In this document: piece by piece, positions 1-10,713 of the stretch | How positions within the stretch are numbered: position 1 is the first letter of the stretch | How the letters are laid out: every line of letters begins with the position of its first letter | Assembly (NCBI RefSeq): GCF_003367375.1 | Contig: NZ_CP031416.1 | Span: 937,501-1,001,500 of the forward strand | Direction: 5' to 3' | DNA length: 64,000 nt | DNA from: Gallaecimonas mangrovi | GTDB taxonomy: Bacteria; Pseudomonadota; Gammaproteobacteria; Enterobacterales; Gallaecimonadaceae | Made by a program: the position numbers and the translations under genes | The notes under the pieces: model-generated | What the model saw: only the letters and a program-made list of their open reading frames with translations | The model's database searches: none | What the model was told of the DNA's origin: nothing

Positions 1-488
1 ATCTGCTGCTGGATGAAACGCACTGGCTAGCCAGCTGTGGCGTGCGAAACGCTAATGGCCAAGCGTTGTTTTTAGAGCAATACCTGGATGGCGATATTGA
101 CGTCATTTTATCAAAGCGCTTGGGCCGTGATGTTCAGCGCCAGCAGATTGTAGAAGTGGGTAATTTGGCCGGTGAGGCCGGCGGCTCAAGACTGATGATC
201 CTGGCCGTTACCCGATTGCTGGCATTAAGTGGCGTGGACTATGTGGTGTTTACCGCCACCCGCGAATTGCAATCTGCGTTTTCTCGGCTGGGCCTTGAAC
301 CTTGGTTCTTGGCGCAGGCCAATCCTAACCGTCTGGCGGAAGGTGCCGGTGACTGGGGGCGTTATTACGACACTCACCCGGCCGTTTTTGCAGGCTCTGT
401 CCAAGAAGGGTGGCAGGCCATACAACAGCAGCCGGTACTGATGCGTATTCTTGGGGCCATGGGCCAGGAGATCAACGATGTTGTTTGA
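1..488 (+). CDS. Thermostable hemolysin-family protein (GNAT-like), 5' end outside window
   Basis: The reading frame is open from base 3, so the start lies before the window; the GTG at 42 is internal. The visible part carries the family pattern LFLEQYLD, then VEVGNLAG, a long hydrophobic helix and WGRYYDTHP near the end. This matches the T_hemolysin family (thermostable delta-hemolysin of Vibrio), which as I recall belongs to the acetyltransferase-like fold group. No substrate can be read from the sequence. The stop overlaps the start of the next gene by 11 bases, so it is translationally coupled to an adenylate-forming ligase and an SDR. That suggests an acyl-transfer step in a small pathway rather than a classical toxin. 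Family call good, function inferred. Confidence 0.8.
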   Translation, partial: LLLDETHWLASCGVRNANGQALFLEQYLDGDIDVILSKRLGRDVQRQQIVEVGNLAGEAGGSRLMILAVTRLLALSGVDYVVFTATRELQSAFSRLGLEPWFLAQANPNRLAEGAGDWGRYYDTHPAVFAGSVQEGWQAIQQQPVLMRILGAMGQEINDVV

Positions 489-2532
489 ACAACTGGCAAA
501 AGCACTGGTTAAAAATAGTTGCGCTTTAAAAACGGAAACACAGCAACTGAGCGGCCCTGACTTGCTGGCTGCGGCCGATAAATTGGCAGAACGCCTAGCA
601 AGCTTGGGTATAAAGCGGCTGGGACTTTTGATGGACAACGAGCCCAACTGGGCCATTGTTGACCTTGCTGCCCTCAAACTAAAACTGGTGTTGGTGCCTA
701 TCCCCACCTTTTTTAGCCGTGCGCAGCAAATGCACCTTATTAGCGATGCCGGCCTTGATGCGGTTATTGCCCCGGTGGCACTGCCCATGGCTCGCGAATC
801 GCTGGCTATTGAACAAGGGGTGCTAAGCCTGTTGCTGGCCGGTACTACCAAAGCCTTACCTGAAGGCACGGCCAAAATCACCTATACCTCCGGTACCACT
901 GGCGCTCCTAAGGGCGTGTGTTTGTCTCAACAAAATATGTTGGCAGTGGCAAATAGCTTGGTGGATGTCACCGGCTCGCTCGGGGTTGAGCATCACCTTT
1001 GTGTGCTGCCGTTAGCGGTATTGCTGGAAAACCTCGGGGGGCTTTATGTGCCTTGGCTGGCGGGGGCTTGCGTTACCTTGCTACCGATGAAGTCACTGGG
1101 CATGACCGGCTCTAGCGAGCTGGATGTGACTGAAATGCTAGGCGCCTTAAGCCGCTTGCAGCCGCAAAGCCTGATTTTGGTGCCCGGCTTGTTGCCAGTA
1201 TTACTGGCAGGCCGTGCCAAGGGTCTGCCTGATAGTTACCGTTTTATCGCCCTGGGAGGTGGTAAAACGGCCAAGCAATTATTAGCTCAGGCACAAGAAC
1301 TCAAACTGCCCGTATTCGAGGGTTATGGGCTGTCAGAAGCGGCCTCGGTGGTGGCACTTAATAGCCCAGAGCATCAGCGCCTAGGCACCGTGGGTAAGGT
1401 GCTGCCCCATGTCGATGTAAAACTCAGCGACCAAGGTGAAGTGCTGGTAAAAGGCAATAGCTTCCTTGGGTACTTGGGGGACAGCCAGCAGCAGCTGGAG
1501 TGGTTAGCCACCGGTGACCTTGGGGAGATCAGTGAAGATGGTTTCTTAACCATTCTTGGCCGCCTCAAAGACACCATTGTCACTAACATGGGCCGTAATG
1601 TGTCGCCGCAATGGCTGGAAGCCGAACTTTGCGCCTTGCCGCAAATCAAGCAAGCCTATGTCTACGGTGACGAGGAACAGGGTATTCATGCCCTGGTAGT
1701 CAGCAATGACCCCCGCCTTGAAGGCTTTTTAGACGCCTTTAATGCCAAGTTACCGGATTATGCGCGGCTGGTGAGTGTGCAAAGTACCAGCGAAGCCTTC
1801 ACCGCTGAGCGCCAAGAGGTAACCGCCAATGGCCGCTTGCGTCGCAGCGTCCTGGCAAAAAGGTTGGTGAGCGGCGAGATCAGTTTTTTTGAACGCCTAA
1901 AAGCTGAAACCCGTGACGCCCAGCAGTATTTGCTCAGTGCGCCCGCCATTCTGGCCTGCCAGCAAGGCGACGTAACTATGCCGCGCTACTTGGCCTTTTT
2001 ACACAATGCCTTTCACCACGTTAAACACACAGTGCCACTGATGATGGCCTGCGGTACGCGCCTTGGTGACAGTAAAGAGTGGCTAAGGGCGGCCATCACC
2101 GAATACATCGAAGAAGAATACGGCCATCACGAATGGATACTCGATGACATCGCCCAAGCGGGCGGCAACAAAGAACAAGCGCGCCATTCCAAGCCGAATT
2201 TTGCGACCGAGATGATGGTGTCGTACGCCTATGACAGCGTAAACCGCGGTAATCCGGTGAGCCTGTTTGGCATGGTGTGGGTGCTTGAGGGCACCTCGGT
2301 TAACTTGGCCACGCCGATGGCCGATGTCATTCGCGCCAAACTGGACCTGCCAAAGGCCGCCTGTCGCTACTTGTACTCCCACGGCAGCTTGGATCTCGAG
2401 CACATCGACTTTTTCGAAAAGTTAATGAATCGCATCGACGATCCGGCCGATCAACAAGCCATTATTCACATGGCCCAGCGGATGTACCGCCTCTACGGCG
2501 ACATGTTCCGCAGCCTGCCGATGGAGGCCTGA
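478..2532 (+). CDS. AMP-dependent acyl ligase fused to haem-oxygenase-like iron domain
   Basis: 684 residues from the ATG at 478, preceded by AGGAG; an in-frame ATG at 451 would add an unsupported leader. Residues about 1-450 are an adenylate-forming (ANL) ligase: P-loop TYTSGTTGAPKGV, GYGLSEAASVV and TGDLGEISEDGFLTILGR. The last ~190 residues are a separate helical domain like the iron-containing redox/haem-oxygenase-like group (PF14518-like), with candidate metal ligands in EEEYGHHEW and SLDLEHIDFF. The ligase would activate a carboxylic acid as acyl-AMP or thioester and the tail could oxidise it or a partner; the substrate is unknown. It lies between the hemolysin-like acyltransferase and an SDR in one operon. 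The fusion runs continuously in one frame. Confidence 0.82.
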   Translation: MLFEQLAKALVKNSCALKTETQQLSGPDLLAAADKLAERLASLGIKRLGLLMDNEPNWAIVDLAALKLKLVLVPIPTFFSRAQQMHLISDAGLDAVIAPVALPMARESLAIEQGVLSLLLAGTTKALPEGTAKITYTSGTTGAPKGVCLSQQNMLAVANSLVDVTGSLGVEHHLCVLPLAVLLENLGGLYVPWLAGACVTLLPMKSLGMTGSSELDVTEMLGALSRLQPQSLILVPGLLPVLLAGRAKGLPDSYRFIALGGGKTAKQLLAQAQELKLPVFEGYGLSEAASVVALNSPEHQRLGTVGKVLPHVDVKLSDQGEVLVKGNSFLGYLGDSQQQLEWLATGDLGEISEDGFLTILGRLKDTIVTNMGRNVSPQWLEAELCALPQIKQAYVYGDEEQGIHALVVSNDPRLEGFLDAFNAKLPDYARLVSVQSTSEAFTAERQEVTANGRLRRSVLAKRLVSGEISFFERLKAETRDAQQYLLSAPAILACQQGDVTMPRYLAFLHNAFHHVKHTVPLMMACGTRLGDSKEWLRAAITEYIEEEYGHHEWILDDIAQAGGNKEQARHSKPNFATEMMVSYAYDSVNRGNPVSLFGMVWVLEGTSVNLATPMADVIRAKLDLPKAACRYLYSHGSLDLEHIDFFEKLMNRIDDPADQQAIIHMAQRMYRLYGDMFRSLPMEA

Positions 2533-2533
2533 T

Positions 2534-3307
2534 ATGCGTATTTTATTGACGGGTGCTAGCGGCGGCATTGGCCAAGTGATCGCCAATAGTTTGGCCAATG
2601 ACGGCCACCATTTGATTCTCGTGGCCCGTAGCCAGGAAAAACTCAACGCCTTGGCGCAAAGCCTGCCAGGAGAGCACCTGGTGGTGGCATTGGATTTAAG
2701 CCCAAGCACGGCCGGTTCTGACCTTGCGCAGCAGCTCACCGAGCAGCAGTTTTTGCCCGATGTCGTTATCAATAATGCCGGCAGCAATCAGCTTAAAACC
2801 TTTGAAAAAAGCAGCTGGGCGCAAATTGAAAGCCAAATACGCTTGAATTTACTGGCACCGATGGCCGTGGTGCACAGTTTATTGCCGACGCTCAAAAGTG
2901 GTGCCCACATTATCAATATTGGCTCGGTATTAGGTGAAATTGGTTACCCAGGCTATGTGGCTTACGGCGCAGCCAAAGGCGGCCTTAAGCGGTTTTCTGA
3001 AGCGCTGGGCCGCGAAATCCGTGACCGCAACATAGCGGTGAGTTACCTCGCTCCGCGCGCAACCGACACCCCTCTTAATAGCCCGGCCGCGGTGGCACTT
3101 AACCAAGCCTTGGGCAACAAGGTGGATAGCCCACAAGTTGTTGCTGATGCGGTGCGGTTACTGCTGAAAAAGCCCAAAGCCAATATGGTGCTGGGTTTTC
3201 CTGAAAGCCTTTTTACGCGCATCAATGCACTGTTGCCGTCGGCGGTGGATGGCGCTGTTAAAAAGCAGCTTACTCTTATTAAGGCTTATGCCGAGGAATC
3301 ACTATGA
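2534..3307 (+). CDS. SDR-family NAD(P)-dependent oxidoreductase
   Basis: 257 residues, classical short-chain dehydrogenase fold. The N-terminal TGASGGIG nucleotide-binding motif, NNAG, and the catalytic YGAAK (Tyr and Lys of YxxxK) are all present, with an upstream Ser in NIGSVLGE. It starts two bases after the ligase stop and overlaps the following TPR gene by ATGA, so it is co-translated with them. It probably reduces a keto or acyl intermediate produced by the ligase fusion; this is inferred from context only. The substrate cannot be told from the sequence. Confidence 0.85.
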   Translation: MRILLTGASGGIGQVIANSLANDGHHLILVARSQEKLNALAQSLPGEHLVVALDLSPSTAGSDLAQQLTEQQFLPDVVINNAGSNQLKTFEKSSWAQIESQIRLNLLAPMAVVHSLLPTLKSGAHIINIGSVLGEIGYPGYVAYGAAKGGLKRFSEALGREIRDRNIAVSYLAPRATDTPLNSPAAVALNQALGNKVDSPQVVADAVRLLLKKPKANMVLGFPESLFTRINALLPSAVDGAVKKQLTLIKAYAEESL

Positions 3308-3924
3308 AAACCCTGATCGTTGCCGCCTTGGCAATGGTGAGCAGCCAGTTGCTGGCAGCACCTTTGATCCACTATCAGCAAAGCTGGGCTGAAATTAAAT
3401 ACCAAACGGCTGATAAAGAGCAGGAAAAGAACTTTGCCAAGCTACGCCTGCAGATGCAAAGCGAGCTGAAAACCCATGGCCAAGACCCCGACTATTTAAT
3501 ATGGGGGGGCATTATCAGTGCCAGCTACGCCGGTGCCAAAGGTGGCCTGGGCGCGCTGAAATACGTAAAAGAAGCGCGCAGTGAATTGGAAAAAGCGATA
3601 AAAATTAATGACAAGGCGCTAGGTGGTTCAGCCTACACTTCCCTTGGTTCCCTTTATTATTTAGTGCCGGGTTGGCCGATTAGCTTTGGTGACGACGATA
3701 AAGCCAAGCAGTACTTGCAAAAAGCCTTGGTCATTAACCCCGATGGTATTGACGCCAACTTCTTTTACGGGGATTTTTTAATGGACCAGGGACATTATCG
3801 CCAAGCCAAGGTCTATCTGGAAAAGGCCCTTGCTGCGCCAGCAAGGCCGGGCAGGGCAGTCGCCGATGCCGGCCGCAAAGGGGAAATTCAGGAGCGTCTG
3901 AAAACCATTCAGACCAAGTTATAA
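3304..3924 (+). CDS. Exported TPR-repeat protein
   Basis: 206 residues starting MKTLIVAALAMVSSQLLAAP, a clear Sec signal peptide with cleavage expected after LLA-A. The mature part contains at least two tetratricopeptide-like helical hairpins (about residues 90-175), including DANFFYGDFLMDQGHYRQAK. It therefore probably acts as a periplasmic scaffold or partner protein. The start overlaps the SDR stop (ATGA), so it belongs to the same operon. A two-component system follows 16 bases later. No enzymatic motif was seen, and I do not recognise a named family. Confidence 0.7.
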   Translation: MKTLIVAALAMVSSQLLAAPLIHYQQSWAEIKYQTADKEQEKNFAKLRLQMQSELKTHGQDPDYLIWGGIISASYAGAKGGLGALKYVKEARSELEKAIKINDKALGGSAYTSLGSLYYLVPGWPISFGDDDKAKQYLQKALVINPDGIDANFFYGDFLMDQGHYRQAKVYLEKALAAPARPGRAVADAGRKGEIQERLKTIQTKL

Positions 3925-3940
3925 GTACTGAAGGATTGCA

Positions 3941-4603
3941 ATGCGATTAATGCTTGTTGAGGACGATGCGCTGCTGGGCCAAGGGTTGGTAACCGCCTTT
4001 AGCCGTGAAGGTTACGCGGTAGATTGGTATTTGAAAGTGGCCGATGCTGAAAAGGCCATGGCCGCAGGCCAGCCAGAGCTGGTGGTGCTCGATTGGCAGC
4101 TCCCTGACGGCTCGGGTGTTGAATTGTTGAAAAAGTGGCGGCGCCAGGGCTTGGGCTTGCCGGTGCTGATGTTAACCGCGCGCGACGCCATTGATGACCG
4201 CATCCAGGGCCTTGATTGTGGTGCCGATGACTACCTGGTGAAGCCGTTTGAGTCGCGCGAGTTATTGGCCAGACTCAGAGCCTTGTCGCGGCGGCCGGTT
4301 AGCCAGGTTGACCCTGTGCTTGCGAATGGCGCCTTAAGCCTCGACCCTGCCAGCCATAAAGTTAGCCTGGGGGGGGAACTGGTGGTATTGTCGCGCCGGG
4401 AATACGCGTTATTGCATGAGTTGCTGCGCCAAACTGACCGCGTGCTGACCCGTGAGCAGCTGGTAGAACGGCTTTATAGCTGGGGTGAGGAATTGGAGTC
4501 CAATACCTTGGAAGTACACGTTCATCATCTGCGTAAGAAACTGGGCAGTGAGTTTATTAAGACCATTAGAGGTGTTGGGTACGTTATGCCCAAGCTTTCA
4601 TGA
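3941..4603 (+). CDS. OmpR/QseB-like response regulator
   Basis: 220 residues. Receiver domain (1-115) has the acidic pair VEDD, phospho-acceptor Asp51 in VVLDWQLPDG, Thr in MLTARD and Lys in LVKPF. The C-terminal winged helix (about 125-218) ends with the OmpR-type ENTLEVHVHHLRKK-like segment (here SNTLEVHVHHLRKKLG). It overlaps the sensor-kinase start by ATGA. Closest by eye to QseB/PmrA-type regulators. Target genes are not evident; the operon just upstream is the obvious candidate. Confidence 0.88.
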   Translation: MRLMLVEDDALLGQGLVTAFSREGYAVDWYLKVADAEKAMAAGQPELVVLDWQLPDGSGVELLKKWRRQGLGLPVLMLTARDAIDDRIQGLDCGADDYLVKPFESRELLARLRALSRRPVSQVDPVLANGALSLDPASHKVSLGGELVVLSRREYALLHELLRQTDRVLTREQLVERLYSWGEELESNTLEVHVHHLRKKLGSEFIKTIRGVGYVMPKLS

Positions 4604-5976
4604 AATCCATTCGCCGTTACTTCGCTGTCCGTTTTGTTGTGATGTTCCTGCTGGTACTGATCGCGGTCAGCGTTTTTGGTTATATCAAAGCGGCCCATGA
4701 AGCCGAAGAGCTTTATGACGCCGAGTTGGCGCAATCTGCCCGCATTATTATGGGCATTGTTGAAAAGCCTCTAAACACCGAGCGCCTCGATAACATTCGC
4801 CGAGCCTTAACGGCCGTCAGTCGCCACCAGTTTGTGGAAGGCGAGCCAGAGCATGATGAAAGTATCTTCGGCCATCATTACGAAAAGAAGCTGCTTTTTC
4901 AGGTCTTTAGCCCGGAAGGGCAGTTGCTCTTTTCTAACCTCGACGAAAAAATTCCTTTAAAAACACCTGGTTATCATTGGCTTATGTCACCCAAAGAGCA
5001 GCGCTGGCGGCTTTTTACGGTGTATGACGACCATGACAATTACTGGCTGCAAACCGGCCAGTTGGCAGAAGTGCGTGAAGAAATTACCGAAGAAGCGGTG
5101 TTAAAGCCGGCACTTTGGGAAGCGAGCATGATGACGATTTTAGTGATCATTCTCTCCGGCGTGCTTATCACCCGTGGGCTGCGCCCCCTTCGGGCATTGT
5201 CCGCACAAGTGTCCAAACGCACGCCGGATGAGCTAACGCCATTAAAACTCGAACATACCCCCTCGGAAGTTAAGCCTCTGGTTCAGGCCCTAAATGCCTT
5301 GCTTGAAGCCTTGGATGAAACCTTAAAGCGGGAGCGGCGATTCACCGATGATGCCGCCCATGAATTGCGCACGCCCTTGGCCGGGGCACAGCTGCATTTG
5401 GAAAATGCCGTTGGCGCCGACAACGAAGAACACCGCCAAGCGTCATTAAAAGCTGCCAGCAGTGGTATTGCCCGGTTGACGCATTTGGTGGGGCAGCTCC
5501 TTACCCTGGCGCGCCTTGAAGGCAAAAACCAGTTACCCAAAATTGAAAATGTGCCGATGGCCCAGCTTATCCGGAACCTGTTGGCCGAGATGTATCCGTT
5601 GGCCCAGCAGCGCCAGCAACAACTGGCATTGGACGACCAAGGCGACTGGATAGTGGAAGGCGATAGGGCCTTGCTGGCGGTTATGGTGCGCAACCTGGTG
5701 GATAACGCCCTGCGTTACAGTCCGCCGGGCAGTGAAATTGTGATTGGCCTTGAACAGGGAGCGCTTCGGGTTGATGACTGCGGCCCCGGTATTCCAGCCG
5801 AAGACCGACAAGCCAGCCTGGCACGTTTTCATCGTCTCAATAGCAGCGTTTCTGAAGGGGCCGGTTTGGGCCTTGCCATTGTGGTTGAAATTGCCCGCCG
5901 CCACGATTTGGCATTGGTGCTGGAAGACAGTCCAGCGAAAGGGTTACGTGCCAGCATAAAAAAAGCCCGGCCATAA
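4600..5976 (+). CDS. QseC-like sensor histidine kinase
   Basis: 458 residues. One membrane helix near residues 10-30 and a second near 170-190 flank a periplasmic sensor region of about 135 residues. A HAMP-like linker follows, then the H-box FTDDAAHELRTPLAG, N-box NLVDNALRYSPPGS, G1 DDCGPGIP and G2 GAGLGLAIV. It pairs with the overlapping response regulator. The ligand is unknown. Its last codons run into a GC-rich hairpin (5965-5984), so the stop codon TAA forms the hairpin loop. Confidence 0.88.
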   Translation: MKSIRRYFAVRFVVMFLLVLIAVSVFGYIKAAHEAEELYDAELAQSARIIMGIVEKPLNTERLDNIRRALTAVSRHQFVEGEPEHDESIFGHHYEKKLLFQVFSPEGQLLFSNLDEKIPLKTPGYHWLMSPKEQRWRLFTVYDDHDNYWLQTGQLAEVREEITEEAVLKPALWEASMMTILVIILSGVLITRGLRPLRALSAQVSKRTPDELTPLKLEHTPSEVKPLVQALNALLEALDETLKRERRFTDDAAHELRTPLAGAQLHLENAVGADNEEHRQASLKAASSGIARLTHLVGQLLTLARLEGKNQLPKIENVPMAQLIRNLLAEMYPLAQQRQQQLALDDQGDWIVEGDRALLAVMVRNLVDNALRYSPPGSEIVIGLEQGALRVDDCGPGIPAEDRQASLARFHRLNSSVSEGAGLGLAIVVEIARRHDLALVLEDSPAKGLRASIKKARP

Positions 5977-5984
5977 GGCCGGGC
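5958..5984 (-). terminator. Hairpin terminator overlapping kinase stop, T-run on minus strand
   Basis: GCCCGGCC-ATAA-GGCCGGGC forms an 8-bp stem. The A7 run on its left becomes a T-tract only for transcription from right to left; on the plus strand no T-run follows. It may serve plus-strand transcripts weakly. No minus-strand gene lies to its right before queA. Confidence 0.5.
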
Positions 5985-6259
5985 AGCAAAATACACAGGA
6001 ATAGTAAACACAACAGGATGTTAAAAGTGCTGCTAAGCAGTGTTCGTTGGGAACAAGAAACCGAAATCTTGTTAAATAACGAACCAGTGCTGATATTAGC
6101 CGATCAATCCCCTTGGTTACAGTCTTTATGTTGTAAAATTACAACAACACACTGTTTAGTTCACTTCTATTCAGGTTGGCCCTGCTTGGTTGTCAAAACT
6201 GGCCTATAGCGGGGTGAACGGGTAAAATACCGGCCCCTTTCAACCTTGTTGCTTTTGTC

Positions 6260-7324
6260 ATGCTGCGCTCTGATTTTCATTTTGACTTGCCCGAAGAGCT
6301 CATTGCTCGTCACCCCATGCCTGAGCGCAGTGCCAGCCGCCTGCTGATGTTAGACGGTCCCAGTGGCGGTATTGAACATCGCCATTTCACTGATTTGCTG
6401 GACAAATTAGCAGCAGGGGACCTGCTGGTGTTCAATAACACCCGGGTGATCCCAGCGCGGCTTTACGGGCAAAAAGCCTCTGGTGGCAAAATTGAAATGC
6501 TGGTGGAACGGCTGTTAGACGATAAGCGGGTCCTGGCGCATATTCGTTCGTCTAAATCGCCCAAAGAAGGCACGCAGTTAGTGTTTGACGAGGGGGTGAT
6601 GGCCACCATGGTCGCCCGCCACGATGCCCTCTTTGAGCTGGCCTTTGATGGCGAAGATACGGTGCTCGGCATTCTTGAGCGTATCGGCCACATGCCGCTG
6701 CCGCCTTATATTGACCGGCCCGATGACGAAGCCGACCGTGAGCGCTACCAAACTGTTTATAACGAAAAACCCGGTGCTGTGGCAGCGCCCACCGCCGGTT
6801 TGCATTTTGATGAGCCGCTGTTAGAAAAAATTCGCGCCAAAGGCGTTGAAACCGCATTTGTTACCTTGCACGTAGGGGCTGGCACCTTTCAGCCGGTGCG
6901 GGCTGACGATATCAGCGACCATAAAATGCACAGCGAATACGCCGAAGTGCCGCAGCAGGTGGTCGATGCCATTGCTGCCTGTAAAGCCCGAGGTGGCCGA
7001 GTGATTGCCGTGGGCACCACCTCGGTGCGTAGCCTTGAATCGGCAGCGCAGGCGTCGCTTAAAGCCGGAACTGAACTCACTCCTTTCGCCAGCGATACCG
7101 ATATTTTCATCTTCCCCGGTTATCGTTTTTTGGTGGTCGATGGCTTGATCACCAACTTCCACCTGCCGGAAAGCACCTTAATCATGCTGGTCAGTGCCTT
7201 TGCCGGTTATCAGCAAACCTTGGCGGCTTATCGAGAAGCGGTGAACCAGCGTTACCGATTCTTCTCTTATGGCGATGCCATGTTTATTACCAAAAACCCT
7301 GAAGCCAAGGGCCCAGGGGCATAA
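6260..7324 (+). CDS. queA: S-adenosylmethionine:tRNA ribosyltransferase-isomerase
   Basis: 354 residues, full length for the family. Transfers and isomerises the ribosyl group of SAM onto preQ1 at tRNA position 34 to give epoxyqueuosine. Family signatures seen: [17 protein letters not shown] at the start, [38 protein letters not shown] and [18 protein letters not shown]. It is followed 39 bases later by tgt, the previous enzyme of the same pathway. The 283 bases upstream hold no gene I can support, only an AT-rich stretch around 6110-6150 with a TTGTAAAATTACAA palindrome that could be part of the promoter. Confidence 0.97.
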   Translation: MLRSDFHFDLPEELIARHPMPERSASRLLMLDGPSGGIEHRHFTDLLDKLAAGDLLVFNNTRVIPARLYGQKASGGKIEMLVERLLDDKRVLAHIRSSKSPKEGTQLVFDEGVMATMVARHDALFELAFDGEDTVLGILERIGHMPLPPYIDRPDDEADRERYQTVYNEKPGAVAAPTAGLHFDEPLLEKIRAKGVETAFVTLHVGAGTFQPVRADDISDHKMHSEYAEVPQQVVDAIAACKARGGRVIAVGTTSVRSLESAAQASLKAGTELTPFASDTDIFIFPGYRFLVVDGLITNFHLPESTLIMLVSAFAGYQQTLAAYREAVNQRYRFFSYGDAMFITKNPEAKGPGA

Positions 7325-8482
<1,158 letters not shown>

Positions 8483-8500
8483 TAACCTTTAGGAGACTTT

Positions 8501-8833
8501 ATGTTCATTAATTCTGCATTCGCCAGCACTGGCGCAGCCGGTTCCCAAGGTGGCGGCCTGCAGCTCATTATCATGTTGGTGCTGTTTGGTGCCATTTTCT
8601 ACTTCATGATTTACCGCCCCCAGGCCAAGCGCGTCAAGGAACACAAAAGCCTGATGGGCAACCTGAAAAAAGGTGATGAAGTGCTGACCAACGGCGGCCT
8701 GATTGGTCGTATCGCTAAAGTTGAAGAAGACAAAGACTTCCTGGTCATTGCTCTGAACGACACCACTGAAGTGACTGTACAAAAAGCTGCCATTTCTGCA
8801 GTTCTGCCTAAGGGCACCATGAAGTCACTCTAA
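8501..8833 (+). CDS. yajC: Sec translocon accessory subunit YajC
   Basis: 110 residues with one membrane helix (about 20-42, [19 protein letters not shown]) and the family signature YRPQAKR. After it comes a small cytoplasmic domain with [14 protein letters not shown]. Partner of SecDF in the inner membrane. AGGAG lies before the ATG, and secD follows 23 bases later. Confidence 0.95.
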   Translation: MFINSAFASTGAAGSQGGGLQLIIMLVLFGAIFYFMIYRPQAKRVKEHKSLMGNLKKGDEVLTNGGLIGRIAKVEEDKDFLVIALNDTTEVTVQKAAISAVLPKGTMKSL

Positions 8834-8856
8834 AAATAAAGAGAAGGAAGGCTGGT

Positions 8857-10704
8857 GTGTTGAATAAATACCCGCTGTGGAAGTACCTGATGCTGATCGT
8901 CGCGGTCGTCATCGGGTTCCTGTATGCAACGCCAAACCTCTATCCTGAGGACCCGGCGATACAGGTTTCCGGGGTTCGTAGCGCTGTTGTTGATAACAGC
9001 ACCCTGGACAAGGTAAGGGCGGCGTTAAGCCAAGATAAAGTGCAGGCCAAATCGGTTTCTGTTGAAAACGGCCTGTTGTTGGCCCGTTTTAGCAATACCG
9101 ATAGCCAACTTAAAGCCCAAGAAGCGATTACCAAGGCCCTAGGGGACAATTACAGCGTCGCGCTGAACCTGGCACCCTCCACACCGGCCTGGCTTCGCGA
9201 TATTGACGCCAACCCCATGAAGTTGGGTTTGGATTTGCGCGGTGGTGTGCATTTCTTAATGCAGGTCGACATGCCTGAGGCCATTAATAAGGCCGATGAC
9301 AGTCTCGAATCTGACCTGCGTACCGGTCTTCGTGAAGAAAAAGTGCGCTACACCGGCATTCGCCGTGTGAGCCCCGGCAAAATGAAGGTCACCTTGCGTG
9401 ACAGCGAAAATGCCGACAACGCCGAAGCGTACTTGAAAAAGAACGATGGCAGCGATTATCAAATTGAGCGTGACGGCAACAGCATCACCCTCACTCGCAC
9501 CCCTGCCAAAGTTAAAGAAATTCAAAACTACGCCCTGACTCAGAACATCACGGTTATCCGTAACCGGGTAAACAGCCTGGGTGTGGCCGAAGCCTTGGTA
9601 CAGCGCCAGGGCACCGACCGTATTTTGGTTGAGCTGCCAGGGGTACAAGATGCGGCGCAAGCCAAGCGTGCCTTGGGCGGTACCGCGACCTTGGAATTCC
9701 ACATGGTGGATACCGAGCATGATGTGGCCGAAGCCGTTGCTGGCCATGTACCGCCGGGTTCTGTGCTTTACAAAGACCGCAGTGGTCGCCCGGTATTGGT
9801 GAAAAAACGCATCATGCTGACCGGTGAGCACATCCAAGATGCGCAATCTGGCTTTGACGAATATCAGCGTCCGCAGATCAACATCAAGCTCGACTCTGAA
9901 GGCGGCGACTTAATGAGCCGCGCCACCAAAGACAACATCGGTAAGCCGATGGCAACCGTCATGGTGGAATATCGTCCGACCGATAAAAAAGGCCCTGATG
10001 GCAAACCGACCTTGAAAAAGGACGTTGAAGTTATTCAGGTGGCTACCATTCAGGCGCGTTTGGGCCGCAGCTTCCGGGTAACCGGCATTGGCAGCACCCA
10101 AGAGGCGCACTGGCTGGCCGAGCAAATCAGCTCTGGTGCCTTGATGGCTCCTATCCAAATCGTTGAAGAACGTACCGTTGGCCCGTCTTTGGGCGCGCAA
10201 AACATTAAAGACGGTATGAACTCGCTGATTTACGGCTCTGTTGCCATTCTCATTTTCATGGCCATTTACTACCGCGCCTTTGGCTTGGTTGCCAACCTGG
10301 CGTTGGTAATGAACGTGATTTTGATTGTTGGCATCATGTCGCTTATTCCTGGCGCCACCCTAACCTTGCCGGGCATTGCCGGTATTGTGTTGACGGTGGG
10401 GATGTCGGTGGATGCCAACGTGCTTATCTTCGAACGTATCCGTGAAGAACTGCGGGACGGGGTAGGGGTGCAAAAAGCCATTCACAACGGCTATGCCAAT
10501 GCCTTCTCTACCATTGCCGATGCCAACATCACCACCATGATCACCGCCTTTATCCTGTTTGGTATTGGCTCCGGTCCGGTGAAAGGTTTCGCGGTAACTT
10601 TGGGCATTGGTATTTTGACATCCATGTTCACCGCTATCGTCGGTACTCGTGCTGTCATTAACCTCGTCTACGGCGGTCGCCGTGTCGAGAAGCTGTCCAT
10701 TTAA
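8857..10704 (+). CDS. secD: Protein translocase subunit SecD
   Basis: 615 residues, starting with GTG as the family often does ([13 protein letters not shown]). TM1 is near residues 8-27, followed by the large periplasmic region that begins with [15 protein letters not shown]. Five C-terminal membrane helices from about residue 450 include [16 protein letters not shown]. Uses the proton gradient to help release exported proteins. An AAGGAAGG-like ribosome site lies upstream. Length matches the enterobacterial protein. Confidence 0.97.
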   Translation: MLNKYPLWKYLMLIVAVVIGFLYATPNLYPEDPAIQVSGVRSAVVDNSTLDKVRAALSQDKVQAKSVSVENGLLLARFSNTDSQLKAQEAITKALGDNYSVALNLAPSTPAWLRDIDANPMKLGLDLRGGVHFLMQVDMPEAINKADDSLESDLRTGLREEKVRYTGIRRVSPGKMKVTLRDSENADNAEAYLKKNDGSDYQIERDGNSITLTRTPAKVKEIQNYALTQNITVIRNRVNSLGVAEALVQRQGTDRILVELPGVQDAAQAKRALGGTATLEFHMVDTEHDVAEAVAGHVPPGSVLYKDRSGRPVLVKKRIMLTGEHIQDAQSGFDEYQRPQINIKLDSEGGDLMSRATKDNIGKPMATVMVEYRPTDKKGPDGKPTLKKDVEVIQVATIQARLGRSFRVTGIGSTQEAHWLAEQISSGALMAPIQIVEERTVGPSLGAQNIKDGMNSLIYGSVAILIFMAIYYRAFGLVANLALVMNVILIVGIMSLIPGATLTLPGIAGIVLTVGMSVDANVLIFERIREELRDGVGVQKAIHNGYANAFSTIADANITTMITAFILFGIGSGPVKGFAVTLGIGILTSMFTAIVGTRAVINLVYGGRRVEKLSI

Positions 10705-10713
10705 GGAGACGTC

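Noticed and set aside
451-477. Earlier ATG for the ligase fusion at 451
   Set aside because: The ATG at 478 has the AGGAG site and starts the family-like sequence; the earlier start adds a nine-residue leader read from the hemolysin-like gene.
6018-6209. 63-residue open frame before queA
   Set aside because: No ribosome site, no motif, AT-rich promoter-like sequence.
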